Assembly: GCA_013112725.1 (NCBI GenBank)
Contig: JABFFZ010000013.1
Span: 23,465 to 87,464, forward strand
DNA: 64,000 nt
Reading direction: 5' to 3'
DNA from: Chloroflexota bacterium
GTDB taxonomy: Bacteria > Chloroflexota > Anaerolineae > Promineifilales > Promineifilaceae
Each line of letters begins with the position of its first letter. Position 1 is the stretch's first letter. The notes below the pieces were generated by a model, which was not told the origin of the DNA, searched no databases, and was given only the letters and a program-made list of their open reading frames with translations. Positions 17,130-25,800 of the stretch are shown here, piece after piece. The translations under genes and the position numbers were made by a program.

Positions 17130-18851
17130 ATGAACCATCCGCCAACCATCCGTGCCCCCAAATGGCACATCGCCCCCGCCATGCCCGCCGCCACGCGGGA
17201 CGCCCTGGGGCACATCCACCCCGTTTTACGCCAGGTGTTATACAACCGGGGCATCACCAGCGCCGCCGAAGCCCAGGCCTTCCTGGAAGGGCGTTACCTG
17301 GGCAAAACCGACCCGTTCCTGCTGGCCGATATGGACACGGCCGTAACCCGCATCCAACGCGCCATCGAAAATGACGAAACCATCTACGTCTACGGCGACT
17401 TCGACGCCGACGGCGTGACGGCCACCGTCCTGCTCACCCAGGCCCTGCGCAGCCTCGGCCTCTCCCGCCAGCAAGCCCAACCCTACATCCCCGACCGCGT
17501 AGACGAAGGGTACGGCCTCAATACCGAAGCCCTGAGCAAGCTCAAAGAAAACGGGGCCGGGCTGGTCATCAGCGTGGACTGCGGCATCCGCTCCATCCTG
17601 GAAGCCCAACACGCCCAATCCATCGGCCTGGACATGATCATCACCGACCACCACAGCCTGGGCACAGACCTGCCGCCTGCCCTGGCCGTCATCAACCCCA
17701 AACGCCCCGACTCTGCCTACCCGGAAACGATGCTGGCTGGCGTGGGCATTGCTTACAAACTGGCCCAGGCATTGCGCCAGGCCATGCCCGGTCGCGCCCA
17801 ATTTGAAGATGCCGACCTGCTTGACCTGGTGGCCATTGGCACGGTGGCCGACCTGGCCCCCCTGCTGCATGAGAATCGCAAACTGGTGGCCGATGGGTTG
17901 GTGGCGCTGAACAACGGCCGTCGCCCCGGCATCCGCGCTCTGGCCGAAGTCGCCCGCCTGAAAATGGGCAGCCTCACTGCCGAATCCATCGCCTTTGGCA
18001 TCGGCCCGCGCATCAACGCTGCCGGGCGGCTGGCCCACGCTTACGACGCTGCCCGCCTGCTGGCAGCCAGCAACCAGGTAGACGCCCGCCGCTACGCCAA
18101 CGAACTCAACCAACTCAACCAGCAGCGGCAGCGCCTCACCAGCGAATTGGGCGACCGCGCCGAAGCAATGATTGACCCGGCCGACCCCATCCTCATCACC
18201 GCCGACACCGGCTATCTGCCCGGCATCGTCGGCCTGGTGGCCAGCCGCCTGGCCGAAAAACATTACCGCCCCGCCATCGTCATGGAGCAGGGCGAGGAGG
18301 AGAGCCGGGGGTCTTGCCGCTCCATAGACGAATTCCACATCACCGACGCCCTGGACGAGGTGGCCGACCTGTTGGTGCGGCACGGCGGCCACGCCCAGGC
18401 TGCCGGTTTCACCATTCGCAATGAGAACCTGCCCGAATTCATGGAACGGATGCGGGCGATTGCCCGGCGGGAGTTGGACGGCCGTGACCTGGCCCCCACC
18501 CTCACCATTGACGCCGAAATTGATCTGGCCGATGTAGATTGGGGTCTCTTTGAACACCTGTCCGGCCTGGAACCGACCGGCACGGCCAACCCCACCCCCA
18601 TCTTTGCCAGCCGCAACGTGGAAATCATCCACCACCGACTGGTGGGGCAAGATGGCGCCCACCTGCAATTGCAGCTCACCAGCAGGGAAGGCGCGGGCGG
18701 CTACAAGGTGCTGTCGGCCATCGCCTTTCGCCAGGGCGCCTGGGCCAACCACCTGCCCCAATACATTGACATCGCCTACACCCTCAACGTGAACGAGTGG
18801 AACGGCCGTCGGGATTTGCAGTTGATGGTGCAGGCGATCCGTGATGCGTGA
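17130..18851 (+). CDS. recJ: Single-stranded-DNA-specific exonuclease RecJ
   Basis: A 5'-3' single-strand exonuclease of the DHH family for recombination and mismatch repair. The 573 residues contain VYGDFDADGVTATVLLTQAL (metal-binding DxDxDG at 90-95), ISVDCGI (D150), IITDHHSLG (DHH at 173-175), GIGPRINAAGRLAHA and the DHHA1 motif GGHAQAAGF, followed by the C-terminal OB-like domain (FASRNVEIIHHRLVGQDGAH). The length fits RecJ. The ATG lies nine bases after a possible TACATT -10 box, so the transcript would have a very short leader. The last codons (IRDA and TGA) lie in a CCGTGATGCGTGATGCG repeat. Confidence 0.95.
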   Translation: MNHPPTIRAPKWHIAPAMPAATRDALGHIHPVLRQVLYNRGITSAAEAQAFLEGRYLGKTDPFLLADMDTAVTRIQRAIENDETIYVYGDFDADGVTATVLLTQALRSLGLSRQQAQPYIPDRVDEGYGLNTEALSKLKENGAGLVISVDCGIRSILEAQHAQSIGLDMIITDHHSLGTDLPPALAVINPKRPDSAYPETMLAGVGIAYKLAQALRQAMPGRAQFEDADLLDLVAIGTVADLAPLLHENRKLVADGLVALNNGRRPGIRALAEVARLKMGSLTAESIAFGIGPRINAAGRLAHAYDAARLLAASNQVDARRYANELNQLNQQRQRLTSELGDRAEAMIDPADPILITADTGYLPGIVGLVASRLAEKHYRPAIVMEQGEEESRGSCRSIDEFHITDALDEVADLLVRHGGHAQAAGFTIRNENLPEFMERMRAIARRELDGRDLAPTLTIDAEIDLADVDWGLFEHLSGLEPTGTANPTPIFASRNVEIIHHRLVGQDGAHLQLQLTSREGAGGYKVLSAIAFRQGAWANHLPQYIDIAYTLNVNEWNGRRDLQLMVQAIRDA

Positions 18852-18892
18852 TGCGTGAACCGTAATCCGTAATCCGCGAGCCGTGAAAGGAG
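18839..18892. repeat. CGTGATGCGTAATCCG-type repeat (family A)
   Basis: Direct words ATCCGTGATGCGTGATGCGT and GAACCGTAATCCGTAATCCG. The recJ stop TGA (18849-18851) lies inside the element, and the ribosome site GAAAGGAG of the next gene follows it. Confidence 0.8.
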
Positions 18893-18898
18893 ATTGGT

Positions 18899-19336
18899 AT
18901 GAGAGAGTTAGGGTATGCCAGAAGTTTTAGGGATTTGGTGGCGTATCAATTGGCGCGGGAATGTGCGCAGGACATTTTTGATTTGAACAGGAACTTCCCT
19001 AAAGAAGAAGCCTATGCTTTAACCGATCAGGTTCGTCGTTCATCGCGCTCTGTTGGGGCGCAGATTGCGGAAGCCTGGGCCAAACGCCGGTATGAAAAGC
19101 ATTTTGTCTCCAAATTAACGGACACCGATGGCGAACAGCAAGAAACACAACGCTGGCTGGAAACGGCCGTAGATTGTGGCTATCTGACTAAAGAACAGGC
19201 TCGTTTACCCATACAAAAGTGCGAAAGAATCGGCAGCCTCATTAGCAGCATGATCAATAAATCAGCCGCCTTCGGCCAACCAGACCCCACCACCCTCCGC
19301 GAAGAATCAGCCCCCTACTTCACCAACCACGAATAA
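18899..19336 (+). CDS. Four-helix-bundle protein (23S rRNA intervening-sequence-type)
   Basis: A 145-residue member of the S23/four-helix-bundle family, first seen in intervening sequences of 23S rRNA genes but here, as in many bacteria, free-standing between ordinary genes. The signature is SFRDLVAYQLARECAQDIFD, then FPKEEAYALTDQVRRSSRSV, GAQIAEAWAKRRYEKHFVSK and WLETAVDCGYL. Its function is unknown; it is often co-inherited with sugar-nucleotide or cell-envelope genes, and here an epimerase follows. AAAGGAGATTGGT precedes the ATG. Its TAA stop opens a TAACGGAC word repeat. Confidence 0.9.
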   Translation: MRELGYARSFRDLVAYQLARECAQDIFDLNRNFPKEEAYALTDQVRRSSRSVGAQIAEAWAKRRYEKHFVSKLTDTDGEQQETQRWLETAVDCGYLTKEQARLPIQKCERIGSLISSMINKSAAFGQPDPTTLREESAPYFTNHE

Positions 19337-19371
19337 CGGACTACGGATAACGGATTACGGATTACGAAAAA
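19334..19371. repeat. TAACGGATTACGG-type repeat (family A)
   Basis: Words TAACGGACTACGGATAACGG and ATTACGGATTACG (the reverse-complement orientation of CCGTAATCCG). The first three bases are the stop codon of the four-helix-bundle gene. Confidence 0.75.
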
Positions 19372-19379
19372 GGAGCAAC

Positions 19380-20330
19380 ATGAAAATTCTAGTCACCGGC
19401 GCGGCCGGATTTATTGGTAGTAATCTGGCCGAAAAACTATTGAAAAGGGGCGACACCGTCGTCGGCCTGGACAACTTCAACGACTACTACGACCCGGCCA
19501 AAAAGCGGGCCAACGAAACCCGCCTGAACCGCTACCCCGCCTTCCGCATGGTGGAAGACGACATCCGCCACCGGCAGGCCATGTTTGACCTGTTTGAAAC
19601 AGAGAAATTCGACGCCGTTGCCCATCTGGCGGCAATGGCCGGGGTACGCAACGCCGTCAAACAGCCCGACCTGTATATGGAGGTAGACCTCAACGGTTCG
19701 CAGCACCTCATGGACGCGGCGCGGGCCACCGGCGTGGGCAACTTTGTGCAGGCGTCCACCTCTTCCGTCTATGGCAGCACCAAACAAATCCCCTTTGTGG
19801 AAACTGACCCCTGCGACCGCCCCTTGCAGCCCTACGCCGCCGCCAAACGCGCCGCCGAAATTCTGGCCTACACCTATCACTACCTGTTCCAACAAAACAT
19901 CACGGTGGTGCGCTTTTTCACGGTGTATGGGCCAAACGGCCGTCCCGACATGATGGCCTATCTTGTGGCCGAAAGCGTCGCCAAAGGGGTGCAAATCCCC
20001 CTCTATGACAACGGCCAGATGTGGCGCGATTGGACCTACGTCGAAGACATTACCGATGGCGTGGTCGCCGCCATTGATCGGCCGTTAGGCTACGAAATCA
20101 TCAACCTGGGACGGGGCGAACCCACGCTGCTGGCCGACTTCGTCGGTTACATTGAGGAATTGGCGGGGAAAAAGGCCAACGTGGTTTCCAAACCCCGGCT
20201 GGCCGCCGATTTTGTTAAAAACAATGCCGACATCAGCAAAGCACGGCGGCTGTTAGGCTATAACCCACAAGTTTCCGTGCGCGAAGGGGTGGCCCGGTTC
20301 TGGGAATGGTACGCCGCGCATTGTTCGTAA
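19380..20330 (+). CDS. NAD-dependent sugar-nucleotide epimerase (UDP-glucuronate 4-epimerase-like)
   Basis: A 316-residue extended short-chain dehydrogenase acting on nucleotide sugars. It has the NAD-binding GAAGFIGSNLAEKLL at the N-terminus, LDNFNDYYDPAKKRAN typical of UDP-glucuronate/UDP-galacturonate 4-epimerases, HLAAMAGVRNAVKQP, SSVYGSTKQIPF and the catalytic YAAAK. The last domain includes FTVYGPNGRPDMMAYLVAES. It probably feeds surface glycan synthesis by the glycosyltransferases in the window. AAAGGAGCAAC precedes the ATG. The stop TAA is the first TAA of a CGTAATCCGTAATCGG repeat. Confidence 0.88.
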   Translation: MKILVTGAAGFIGSNLAEKLLKRGDTVVGLDNFNDYYDPAKKRANETRLNRYPAFRMVEDDIRHRQAMFDLFETEKFDAVAHLAAMAGVRNAVKQPDLYMEVDLNGSQHLMDAARATGVGNFVQASTSSVYGSTKQIPFVETDPCDRPLQPYAAAKRAAEILAYTYHYLFQQNITVVRFFTVYGPNGRPDMMAYLVAESVAKGVQIPLYDNGQMWRDWTYVEDITDGVVAAIDRPLGYEIINLGRGEPTLLADFVGYIEELAGKKANVVSKPRLAADFVKNNADISKARRLLGYNPQVSVREGVARFWEWYAAHCS

Positions 20331-20394
20331 TCCGTAATCGGTAATCCGACGACGGATTACGGGTTACGCATCACGCATCACGGATTACGGTCCA
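20327..20394. repeat. CGTAATCCG-type hairpin (family A) between convergent genes
   Basis: Words CGTAATCCGTAATCGGTAAT, a short loop, then CGGATTACGGGTTACGCATC and ACGCATCACGGATTACGG inverted. The epimerase stop (20328-20330, plus) and the anti-sigma factor stop (20378-20380, minus) both lie inside it. The anti-sigma protein's last residues (RNP) come from the repeat word. Confidence 0.85.
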
Positions 20395-22147
20395 ACAGAG
20401 CGGTCAGGTCGCACTGGCAGTGGTCGGCGGCTAATTGGCGGAAGGCGTCCGCGTCCGCGCCGCGCCAACGGTAGGTTTGCCCATAATCGGCCAGGAAGGT
20501 GACAAAAGCAGCCTGCCCCATCGTCTCCGCCAGAGACGCAAAGAAGAGAGGGGATTGCCCCTGCGTCATGTTGTAGTAACCCAGATTGGTATAGACGGCG
20601 GCTGGCAGATCGAGCGGCCCATACGCCGCCTGGGCACGGGTTTGCCAGCGTTGGTTAAGGTTGGCAACGGCCGTGTCATTGTCCCCGTAAGCATAGTGGC
20701 TGGCATAGGCGGCCAAACCGTCAGCCAGCCAGGGGTTTTGCAACTGGCTGGCCGCGGCCGGCGGCACAAACCATTGGCTGGCTACCTGGAAATAGATCAT
20801 CTGCTCACGGCCGTCGGGGTGGTACAAAAACGGATCATGTTCCAACACCATCACACCGGGATAGGCCGCCCCCTGGTAAGCATGGGCCAGGTTGGGCAAA
20901 TTGATGATGTCCAGTTCGGTATAAGGGTATGGGCCAAAAAGCTGGTTATATTGGGCTACGGCCGTTTGTGCCAGCGTCAGAGCCAATTGTGCATTGGCAA
21001 GCTGGGCGGGGGTGAAGGCATAACTGTTGAGGCGTGTTTCCCCGGCTGTGCCGCTAACAACCGCCTGAAAGCGATGGCTGATGGCCAGATAAAAGGTATG
21101 AACCGGGCCGGCGGCGATAGTTACCACCTGCCGGGGGAGTGGGCCGTTACCGGCTAACTCCTGCCCGGTGATGAGACCGGCGCTGACAATTTGCTGGTTG
21201 GCTGGAGCATTTACCCGAACGTGGTAAAAGCCGGGGGCGGTGGCAAACGGCAGGTTTTGGGTGGGCAGCGTCATGTCCCACCCACGTTCGGCCCGGTAGA
21301 GGGCCAGAACGGGGTGAAACTGCGCCAGATGGGTGATTTCCGCCGGGAGGGCGCTGGCCGGCTGGCTGCGCCATTCAAAAGCCATTTCGAGAATGGCGGT
21401 CTGGCCGGGCGGTAAGGGGCGTGGCAGGTTGATTTGCACATGGCGGGTCTGGTTGAGCAATTGCGGGACAACGGGACGGCCGTCAACCTCCACATCATAC
21501 ACCGCCAATGATTCGTGGCTCAAGTTCGGGTACAGGTGGAAGATCAGGTTGGTCAGTGTGACCTCGGTCGTATTGACATAACGGACTTGCTGACGGCCGT
21601 CAAGCTGGCGCAGGTCATCACTGAAGGTTATCTCGATGTGGTAAACCGGCGCCGTGGCCAGCAGCGCCAGGGCATCCTGCTGGCTATCCAACAGCCCCGC
21701 CTGATAGGGCGTGGGGTCATCCCACGCTTCAGCAAACAGTTTCACCAAACCGGGCGATAGGGTCGCCTGTTCGTTGATCGCTGGCGCCGGATTGTTGACG
21801 GCGCTTAATCCCAGCGCATAAAAGCCCAGGAAGAGAAAAGCGACAATCGTAGTGACCGTACCCAACGCCGAAAGCACCTGTATCGAATGAAAATGAACAA
21901 ACGCCCAACGGCGGCGCCGGTTAAGTCCTGGTTTGATAGCCGCAAAACGCATCCGGTCAGACGGCCGTGAACGCCGTATTTCATCTGCCAGGTCAGTGGC
22001 AAAGCGCCGCCGCTGCATTTCCGCCATTTGCAAATACGCGCGGCACTCACCACAGCTTTGCATGTGGTGGTTCATCGTCTCGCGCTGAGCATCGGTAAGC
22101 GCGTGATGAATATAGCCTTGAACGTCGCGGTCGGTAAAATGAGTCAT
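20378..22147 (-). CDS. Anti-sigma factor with inactive M1-peptidase-like outer domain
   Basis: A 589-residue membrane protein joining a zinc-binding anti-sigma domain to a large outer domain. The first 40 residues carry H28-x3-C32-x2-C35 (the ZAS/zf-HC2 motif). One helix follows (about 91-115, VLSALGTVTTIVAFLFLGFY). The rest resembles gluzincin M1 aminopeptidases: an N-terminal beta domain (LIFHLYPNLSHESLAVYDVE), then FGPYPYTELDIINLPNLAHA. At the active site HExxHQWFG is replaced by FQVASQWFV (about 450-456) and the WLNEGFA glutamate by WLADGLA, so all metal ligands are lost. I infer a pseudo-enzyme sensor that holds the adjacent sigma factor until it binds a peptide or envelope ligand. The gene overlaps the sigma gene by four bases. 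Confidence 0.8.
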   Translation of the reverse strand: MTHFTDRDVQGYIHHALTDAQRETMNHHMQSCGECRAYLQMAEMQRRRFATDLADEIRRSRPSDRMRFAAIKPGLNRRRRWAFVHFHSIQVLSALGTVTTIVAFLFLGFYALGLSAVNNPAPAINEQATLSPGLVKLFAEAWDDPTPYQAGLLDSQQDALALLATAPVYHIEITFSDDLRQLDGRQQVRYVNTTEVTLTNLIFHLYPNLSHESLAVYDVEVDGRPVVPQLLNQTRHVQINLPRPLPPGQTAILEMAFEWRSQPASALPAEITHLAQFHPVLALYRAERGWDMTLPTQNLPFATAPGFYHVRVNAPANQQIVSAGLITGQELAGNGPLPRQVVTIAAGPVHTFYLAISHRFQAVVSGTAGETRLNSYAFTPAQLANAQLALTLAQTAVAQYNQLFGPYPYTELDIINLPNLAHAYQGAAYPGVMVLEHDPFLYHPDGREQMIYFQVASQWFVPPAAASQLQNPWLADGLAAYASHYAYGDNDTAVANLNQRWQTRAQAAYGPLDLPAAVYTNLGYYNMTQGQSPLFFASLAETMGQAAFVTFLADYGQTYRWRGADADAFRQLAADHCQCDLTALLDRNP

Positions 22148-22737
22148 TTATGGTCAGAAACCGGGTTTCTCTGCGAAACCGGATTTCCCTCTAGCTGCGT
22201 TTTGATCTGGTCATAAGCCAGACGCACGCGAGATTGGGCGGTGGGAATGGGGCAGCCAAGAATTTCGGCCATTTCGCGGTAAGTACAACCCGCCCAATAC
22301 CGCAAGACAATGGCTTCCCGATAACGCGGTTTCAGGGTTTGGATGGCCTGCCAGAGTTGGGAATGTGTCTGGTGTACGGCCGTGATCATTTCCGGGTCAG
22401 GCCGCTCATCCGGCAAATCTTGCCCCTTTTGCAGCCATTCACTCAGCGAAAAACTGGGCAGCAGCTTACGCCGTCGTTTATCACGGCAGCGGCTAACCGT
22501 GATCGTATGCAGCCAGGTAGCAAAACCAGATTTGGTGTGATCATATTTGTGAACGTTCACCAGCGCATATGTCAGCGCGTCTTGCGCCGCTTCTTCGGCG
22601 TCTTCGTGGTGCCCCAACAACCCGTAGGCAAGCCGAAACGTCTGGTCGCGGAACTGGTTATAAATCAATTCCGCGGCCCGTTCATCGCCTGCGCGCCAAC
22701 GTTCCAGCCAGGCCGTGAGCGTATCGTTGTTAGCCAT
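22144..22737 (-). CDS. ECF-type RNA polymerase sigma factor
   Basis: A 197-residue sigma-70 family factor of the extracytoplasmic-function group. Region 2 is visible as LIYNQFRDQTFRLAYGLLGH followed by EDAEEAAQDALTYALVNVHK and FATWLHTITVSRCRDKRRRK. Region 4 is seen as LKPRYREAIVLRYWAGCTYR and EMAEILGCPIPTAQSRVRLA, the -35-binding helix-turn-helix. It is co-transcribed with, and overlaps, the anti-sigma/pseudo-M1 gene. Upstream on the minus strand a GTATAAT -10 and a GGAAC element lie about 30 bases before the ATG, which could allow self-activation; this is only suggestive. The target regulon is unknown. Confidence 0.93.
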   Translation of the reverse strand: MANNDTLTAWLERWRAGDERAAELIYNQFRDQTFRLAYGLLGHHEDAEEAAQDALTYALVNVHKYDHTKSGFATWLHTITVSRCRDKRRRKLLPSFSLSEWLQKGQDLPDERPDPEMITAVHQTHSQLWQAIQTLKPRYREAIVLRYWAGCTYREMAEILGCPIPTAQSRVRLAYDQIKTQLEGNPVSQRNPVSDHK

Positions 22738-22830
22738 TTTGTCTATTGCCTGTCAGCATTTGCCCCATTATACGTGAGTTGTTCCTGGTTTGATCATCAA
22801 TCTATACTGGGAAGGCGCATCTATCTTGTC

Positions 22831-22859
22831 TTGTGAGCCTGATCCAACTTCTCTATAAT
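22831..22859 (+). promoter_or_regulatory. Promoter for DUF4011 helicase gene
   Basis: TTGTGA (22831-22836), a 17-base spacer and TATAAT (22854-22859). The transcript would start near 22866, about 34 bases before the ATG at 22900. It lies divergent to the sigma-factor gene. Confidence 0.6.
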
Positions 22860-22899
22860 TAACCCCCAGGCACTTGTATTGTCTGCAACAGGTAACAGG

Positions 22900-25800
22900 A
22901 TGGATCAGATACACGCCCGCTTAGAAGCCACCCGTCAGGGACTGCTTGACCTGGGCTTGCGCAATCCACTTATCAACTACCGCCCCCTTAAAGCCAGAGG
23001 TCTAGAAATTATTCATGAAAAACCAGTTCACATTGTACGCTTACTGGTAGGGGAAGCGGCCGTTTTTACCTTTTTGCCCCAGCCAGAGACCGCCGCAGAT
23101 GCATCTGATCTGGCCGGGCAGCCGGCCACCGCGCCGTTTACAGACAGTCATTTGCAGACGCCTTACAGTTCCGCCGAACTGCAAAAACGGCTGTTGAACA
23201 GTTACTGCACGGCCGTTGCCGTCATCGAAGAACAGGGCGTAAACATCCTCTACCTGGCGTTGGGGATGCTGCACTGGCAGGAAACGCCAGACGCGGCAAC
23301 TGTCCGCTGCGCGCCCTTGCTGCTTATCCCCGTAACCCTCACCCGTGACAGCGCCGGCAGCCGCTTTTATCTGGCCTATACCGGCGCAGAAATTCAAGAC
23401 AACCTCTCTCTGCGCCTGAAACTGGCAGCCGATTTTGGGCTGATACTGCCGGAACTGCCCCCGGCCGATCTGCCCGATGTGGCCGCTTATTTTGCCCAGG
23501 TTTCCCAAACCGTTCATGCCATGCCCGGTTGGTTGGTGGACGACACGGCCGTCGCCCTCGGCTTCTTCTCCTTCAGTAAACTGCTCATGATGGCTGATCT
23601 GGACCCGGCAAACTGGCCGGTAGATCGGCGTCCGGCCAATCACCCCATTTTGCGGGCACTGCTGCACCCGGATGGCTTTAATGAGGCCGGTGGTATTACC
23701 GATGACGCTTTTTTGGATGACCTGCTGCCATTAGCCAACAGCTTTCAGGTGGTAGACGCTGATAGTTCCCAAATGCAGGCAATTCTGGACGTGAACAACG
23801 GCCGTAACCTGGTCATTCAGGGGCCGCCCGGTACCGGCAAATCCCAAACCATCACCAACCTCATTGCCGAGGCGTTGGGGCAGGGCAAAACAGTCTTGTT
23901 TGTGGCTGAAAAGATGGCGGCGTTGGACGTGGTAAAGGGGCGGCTGGATGAAATTGGTCTGGGCGATGCGGCGCTGGAACTACACAGTCACAAATCTACC
24001 AAACGCGGCTTTCTGGCAGAACTGGCGCGTACTTTGCAACTGGGGCAGCCACAGGCAGACGGCCGTTTGCAAAACGGCCGTCTCCCGGCCATAAACGACC
24101 TCACCCAACTGCGCGCCCGGCTCAACAATTACAGCCGCGCCCTCAATGAACCCATTGGCCACAGCAGCGTGACCCTGTATGAAGCCTACGGCCGTGCCCT
24201 CCAGCTTCAATCCCGGCTGGCCGGCTTCGCCCCCTTGCCCACACTCAATCAATCGCTGATGCAAAACTGGTCAAAAGAAACAATGCAGGCACGGCTGGCG
24301 CAGGTGACGGCGTTACAAACCTGCTTGCAGCAAATGGGCATACCGGCGGCTCACCCGTTAGCGGGCAGCAAGTGTCAAGCGTGTGACGATACGGCCGTAT
24401 CCATCATCCGCCAACACAGCCAGGATGCTTTGCACGCGCTGGCCCGCCAGCTCACCGCCAGCGCCGAACTGGCGCAGCACCTGGGTACGGCCGTGCCCCC
24501 GACCCCGGCCGACCTGGACAAACTACTCTTTGATACGCGCCAACTGTTGTTAGCGCCCACGTTATATGCCGTTGATATACACGCAGAAGCCTGGCGCACC
24601 CAGGCCGAACCGCTGCTGGCGGCGCTGGAAGCCGGGCAGCAAATGGCCCGCGCCCATGCTGAATTTGACACCTGGCTTATCCCGGAAGCGTGGGCGCAGG
24701 AGGTACTGTCCATTCGTCAGGGGTTGATGGCCGGGCCGACGTGGTGGCGGTCGCTTTCTGGCCGTTACCGGCAGGCCCGGCAGCAGCTAACCGGGCTGTG
24801 CCGCCGCACATTGCCTGATTCGTGGGAAGGGCAAATGGCCATGGTAGATGCCATTCTAGACGTGCAGCGGGCACGGCCGTTGCTGGCGCACATGACGCCA
24901 CTGTTGGCCGAACTCTTTACGGTGCGCTGGCAAAAAGAAGAGTCTGACTGGACCGCCCTGCTGCGGGTGGGGCATTGGCTGGTGGGGATGCACCGGGACA
25001 TAGAAGCCAGGCAGATTGATCCGGCGCTGCTGGATTATGCAGCGCGGGGAGTGCATGGGGATTGGCTGCGCCCGGCAATTGTGGTCATAGAAGAGATGCG
25101 GCAGGAAGTGGGCACGGCCGTCAACCATCTTTTTACCTGTCTGCAATTTGACGAGAGTTTGCGCCTGGGGCCAAAACAGACATTTGCGGACGTCCCCTAT
25201 GCCGAACAGCAAACCATCCTGACGCAAATTCATGCAGCGGCCGAACGCCTGCCAGAGATAGTGGCTTATAACCAGGCTACTAACCAACTGCGGGCAGCCG
25301 GATTAACCGACCTGGCTGAAATTGCCCACACCTGGGCACACGGCCCGGCGCACCTGGCTGACCTGTTTACCCTTGCCTGGCTCACCAGCCTGATCAAAAA
25401 AGCCGACGCCACCCATCCCCAATTAGCCCAGGCGAACAGCGCCGCACAAGACGAAACTATCCGCCAGTTTCAAGAGCTAGACAGGGAATTTCTGGTCACC
25501 AACCGGGTGCGGTTAGCACACAGCCACTGGCAATCATTACCCCGTTATGCCGCCGCCGGGCAGATGGGGCTGTTACAGGCAGAGATGGGCAAGCAGCGGC
25601 AGCATAAACCCGTTCGCGTACTTATGAAGGAAGCAGGACAGGCTATTCAACGTATCAAGCCGCTTTTTATGATGAGTCCGCTGTCTATCGCTGCCTTCTT
25701 GCCGCCCGGCAGCGTGACTTTTGATCTGGTGATTTTTGATGAAGCCAGCCAGGTGCGCCCGGTGGACGCCTTTGGCGCAATTTTGCGCAGCCGGCAGGTG

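Noticed and set aside
17238..18761. A 507-codon open frame antisense to recJ.
   Set aside because: It is a high-GC shadow: the recJ frame contains all catalytic motifs, while the antisense product is Gly/Val/His-rich without motifs.
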